Source of the DNA: Alphaproteobacteria bacterium
GTDB lineage: Bacteria > Pseudomonadota > Alphaproteobacteria > UBA9219
Length of the DNA stretch: 6,653 bases
Direction of reading: 5' to 3'
Assembly: GCA_028693775.1 (NCBI GenBank)
Contig: JAQUUS010000089.1
Coordinates: 1-6,653, forward strand
This document shows positions 6,011-6,653 of this stretch, in pieces; position 1 is the stretch's first letter; each line of letters starts with the position of its first letter. The notes under the pieces are model-generated. The model saw only the letters and a program-made list of their open reading frames with translations. It was not told the DNA's origin and made no database searches. Made by a program: the position numbers and the translations under genes.

Positions 6011-6653
6011 TAAAGAACCGGCACAAGGCGGCAAACGCGCACAGAAAGAGCGGCGCGATTCCTGCTAAAATAATCGCAATCGCCCGAAGCGAAATCGACA
6101 TTCGCAACAAAGAACGACGAGTGCGGCCATAGTGAGGAGGACCAATAAAACATGCGTCCATCCTCCTGCTTTGCCGTATAGGTCCCGTCAAAAGCGCCCA
6201 CGCTCCGGTGATTGAATAAATTGTCGCCCTGAAATCCGCGCTCCGCGCCTGCGCCGTTAAGAAAAGGAAGCGGAGGGATGACCCAGCCGCCGCCATAGCG
6301 ATCGGCCTTCAGATCGGCAAAAAGAGCCCGGTCGTCGTCATAAAAAGCGCCGTCGTGACCGAAAAAATTCGAAAGCTTCGAAACTTCGTCTGCGGCCTGC
6401 TCGAACGTCAAAGAAAGAGCCCGTCCGTCCGGTCCCGCCAAATCGACCGGGGCGGCAAAAAGATAATACGCCTTCTCGTCAGGCGAGCCATAATTCTTGT
6501 GCAGATCCAAAACGCCGAAATAAATGCCCTCGCCCTGAACGTTCTGGCCGATCTGCCACGGCAAATGAGGCGTGCGCGGAAGCGAGGAGCCGGACGTCCC
6601 GAAATCGCTCTGCTTTTTCCAGAACAGGCTATCGACCTGCTGCAACACAGACG
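6010..6653 (-). CDS. paralogue 3: DUF1566/C-type-lectin-like protein (putative), 5' end outside window
   Basis: The frame is open to the right edge, so the start is missing. A GTG at 6648 is possible but has no visible ribosome-site context. At least 213 residues are present; numbering here is from that GTG. Key segments are GEGIYFGV (39-46), YYLFAAPVDLAG (61-72), FFGHDG (95-100), YGGGWVIPP (118-126), FDGTYT (153-158), MFYWSSS (166-172), VDFASGD (184-190) and VRVCRLVP (203-210). This is the best match of the three to the DUF1566/Lcl C-terminal pattern: W-(I/L)-P early, YWSS in the middle, a D/F-x-x-G strand, and a final VR-x-CR. Similar domains occur in surface lipoproteins and phage tail proteins, but nothing here shows export. 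The N-terminal linker visible (Ser/Pro-rich, residues 13-31) differs from the coiled coils of the other two. It is the most upstream gene of the visible operon. Confidence 0.75.
   Translation of the reverse strand, partial: SVLQQVDSLFWKKQSDFGTSGSSLPRTPHLPWQIGQNVQGEGIYFGVLDLHKNYGSPDEKAYYLFAAPVDLAGPDGRALSLTFEQAADEVSKLSNFFGHDGAFYDDDRALFADLKADRYGGGWVIPPLPFLNGAGAERGFQGDNLFNHRSVGAFDGTYTAKQEDGRMFYWSSSLWPHSSFFVANVDFASGDCDYFSRNRAALSVRVCRLVPVL

Noticed and set aside
5998..6034. Longer start for paralogue 2 at 6034
   Set aside because: It would overlap the end of paralogue 3 and place the strong GGGAGGAA site inside the coding region. The extra 12 residues are not shared with paralogue 1.
6010..6260. 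Diversity-generating retroelement variable region at the C-terminus of the lectin-like proteins
   Set aside because: The C-type-lectin-like pattern made this worth considering. However, no reverse transcriptase, no template repeat and no near-identical copy of the 3' end is in the window, and the three 3' ends differ throughout rather than at adenine-derived positions.

Overview
The window (6,653 bp, roughly 55-60% GC by eye) looks like chromosomal DNA of an alphaproteobacterium. The main reason is the poly(3-hydroxyalkanoate) synthase at 1956-4514. Its core and its C-terminal ending (IEDAPGSYVKVR) match the class I enzymes of Rhodospirillales/Rhizobiales-type bacteria as I remember them. A small lipoprotein carrying an 'xPxLxxVPxxP' segment common in alphaproteobacterial envelope lipoproteins agrees with this. 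No RNA gene, insertion sequence, CRISPR array or integrase is visible.

Left part (1-1901, minus strand). The first 40 codons of macB are present, running off the left edge. macA lies directly upstream of it, 2 bp away, in one operon. Together they encode the ATPase/permease and the periplasmic adaptor of a MacAB-TolC type tripartite exporter. Upstream of macA, behind a weak terminator-like hairpin, is a 123-residue predicted outer-membrane lipoprotein gene.

Centre (1902-4514, plus strand). Divergent from the lipoprotein gene is a class I PHA synthase gene, phaC. Its C-terminal ~594 residues are a complete synthase. The Cys-Asp-His triad, active-site Trp and lipase-like box are all present, and the triad spacing is identical to that of Cupriavidus necator PhaC. 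In front of this core sits an unusual ~258-residue Ala/Glu/Arg/Lys/Gln-rich helical extension containing five tandem 16-residue (48-bp) repeats. This fused coiled coil is the most interesting feature of the window.

Right part (4511-6653, minus strand, convergent to phaC). Three consecutive genes encode diverged paralogues of a family I cannot name with certainty. Each has a C-terminal domain that looks like the DUF1566/Lcl C-terminal, C-type-lectin-like fold (GGGW-(I/L)PP, later YWS(S/C)S, and a final R-x-CR). The two complete members share a short N-terminal 'F-x-NP' motif followed by a charged helix, and neither has a signal peptide. They probably form one operon running right to left, with its first visible gene cut by the right edge. 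The last member ends in a 4-bp stop-codon overlap with phaC. No phasin, depolymerase, phaA, phaB or phaR is visible, so any link between the paralogue cluster and PHA metabolism rests only on proximity and on the shared presence of cytosolic coiled-coil segments.
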